DNA from: Bradyrhizobium ottawaense
GTDB taxonomy: Bacteria; Pseudomonadota; Alphaproteobacteria; Rhizobiales; Xanthobacteraceae
Reading direction: 5' to 3'
Length of the DNA: 64,000 nt
NCBI RefSeq assembly: GCF_900099825.1
Contig: NZ_LT629693.1
Location: forward strand, 6,521,001-6,585,000
Position numbers and translations under genes: made by a program. Of the stretch, positions 63,612-64,000 are shown one piece after another (within the stretch, counting starts at the first letter, position 1; every line of letters begins with the position of its first letter). The notes below the pieces were generated by a model. That model ran no database searches. It was not told where the DNA came from and was given only the letters and a program-made list of their open reading frames with translations.

Positions 63612-64000
63612 TCACCTCCGGACGACGCGTTCGTGCAGCCGCGTGATGGCGTCGAGCGACGACAAGATCGCGCCTTCCTGCCATGCCGGAATGTAGGAAG
63701 CGTGCTCGCCGGCCAGCACGATCCTGCCGTCGATCTGGCAGAGGTTGTCGTAGTGTTCGGCCCGCGCTTTCTCGGTCCAGCTTCCCGCGCACCCCAACGT
63801 GAAGGGAACCCGGTGCCAGGCCACGGCGATTCCGTTTTCGAATTCGGCGCGGTATTGCGGGTGAATGCGGGAGCCGAATTCGACGGCGCGCGCGATCCGG
63901 TCTGCCGGCGCCATCGAGGTGAATTCATAGGAATTGGCGCCCTCATAGACATAGGCGCCGAGCAGCACGCCGCGGCCGCTGCGATTGAATCCGCTGCTCG
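63612..64000 (-). CDS. Flavin monoamine oxidase family protein (C-terminal part; 5' end outside window)
   Basis: The frame is open to the window edge; an internal start at 63968 is not the real one. The visible about 129 residues are the C-terminal part of a flavin amine oxidase. The FAD-contact signature is near the end, VLAGEHASYIPAWQEGAILS, followed by SLDAITRLHERVV. WHRVPFTLGCAGSWTEK, a few residues earlier, also fits the family. It would oxidise an amine to an imine with electrons passed to oxygen or, as context suggests, to the adjacent cytochrome c. It is first in the minus-strand operon as far as can be seen. Confidence 0.88.
   Translation of the reverse strand, partial: SSGFNRSGRGVLLGAYVYEGANSYEFTSMAPADRIARAVEFGSRIHPQYRAEFENGIAVAWHRVPFTLGCAGSWTEKARAEHYDNLCQIDGRIVLAGEHASYIPAWQEGAILSSLDAITRLHERVVRR

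Overview
The window is GC-rich alphaproteobacterial chromosome, most likely Bradyrhizobium or a close relative. The evidence is the codon usage, the gene families, and above all several dispersed intergenic repeat families that I recognise from Bradyrhizobium genomes: a mosaic element at about 8885-9490, three copies of a roughly 100 bp element, and several palindromic elements. I saw no tRNA, rRNA, CRISPR array, insertion sequence or prophage. The genus assignment rests on recalled sequence resemblance, not on a search.

Left part (1-17.9 kb). A methyl-cycle neighbourhood comes first: the end of a MetE-like methionine synthase, a methyltransferase-like protein with a helix-turn-helix-like N-terminus, metK and ahcY. 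It is interrupted by a minus-strand TPR-caspase gene. A Baeyer-Villiger-type monooxygenase follows. Next is an accessory stretch with a 50-aa protein behind a CtrA-type box, a YcaO-family gene divergent from a small protein that looks ubiquitin-like and runs into a repeat element, an unknown multi-pass membrane protein behind a near-perfect Pho box, and a translationally coupled pair (DUF2158-like and zinc-ribbon-like). An MFS transporter, an SDR with a divergent frameshifted LysR gene, a small gene behind a sigma-54 promoter and a Tat-exported alpha/beta hydrolase complete this part.

Middle part (17.9-40.6 kb). This is a cell-surface polysaccharide region. It contains an MsbA-like ABC exporter, galE, an LpcC-like glycosyltransferase, a large part of the ADP-heptose route (gmhB, hldE, hldD) with heptosyltransferase waaF, a WaaL-type ligase, a WbpM/CapD-type dehydratase, a WecA-type initiating transferase, a flippase-like membrane protein, a UDP-glucuronate 4-epimerase, manC, a Gfo/Idh oxidoreductase with a DegT aminotransferase, and murJ. 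A polyphosphate-glucokinase-like gene and a GrlR-like small gene lie inside it.

Right part (40.6-64 kb). A CoxL-like molybdenum hydroxylase large subunit without its partner subunits is followed by a cytochrome c', a CHRD protein and a diheme cytochrome c. Then come a membrane-anchored J-protein, an Ldh-family dehydrogenase, a stand-alone RAM-domain protein, thiD, an LpxH-like phosphoesterase overlapping a glycosyltransferase (preceded by a dense cluster of GANTC sites), threonine dehydratase, a second caspase-family protein, a frameshifted diacylglycerol-kinase-like gene, an Ala/Glu-rich protein, an MFS transporter, a dipeptide epimerase and an mlaE-F-D operon. The window ends with a minus-strand group: amine oxidase (cut by the edge), cytochrome c, exported RidA and an M20 peptidase.

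The points most worth following are the YcaO/ubiquitin-like pair, the regulatory sites in front of unknown small or membrane proteins (Pho, CtrA, sigma-54), the amine oxidase-cytochrome-RidA unit, and two frameshifted genes.
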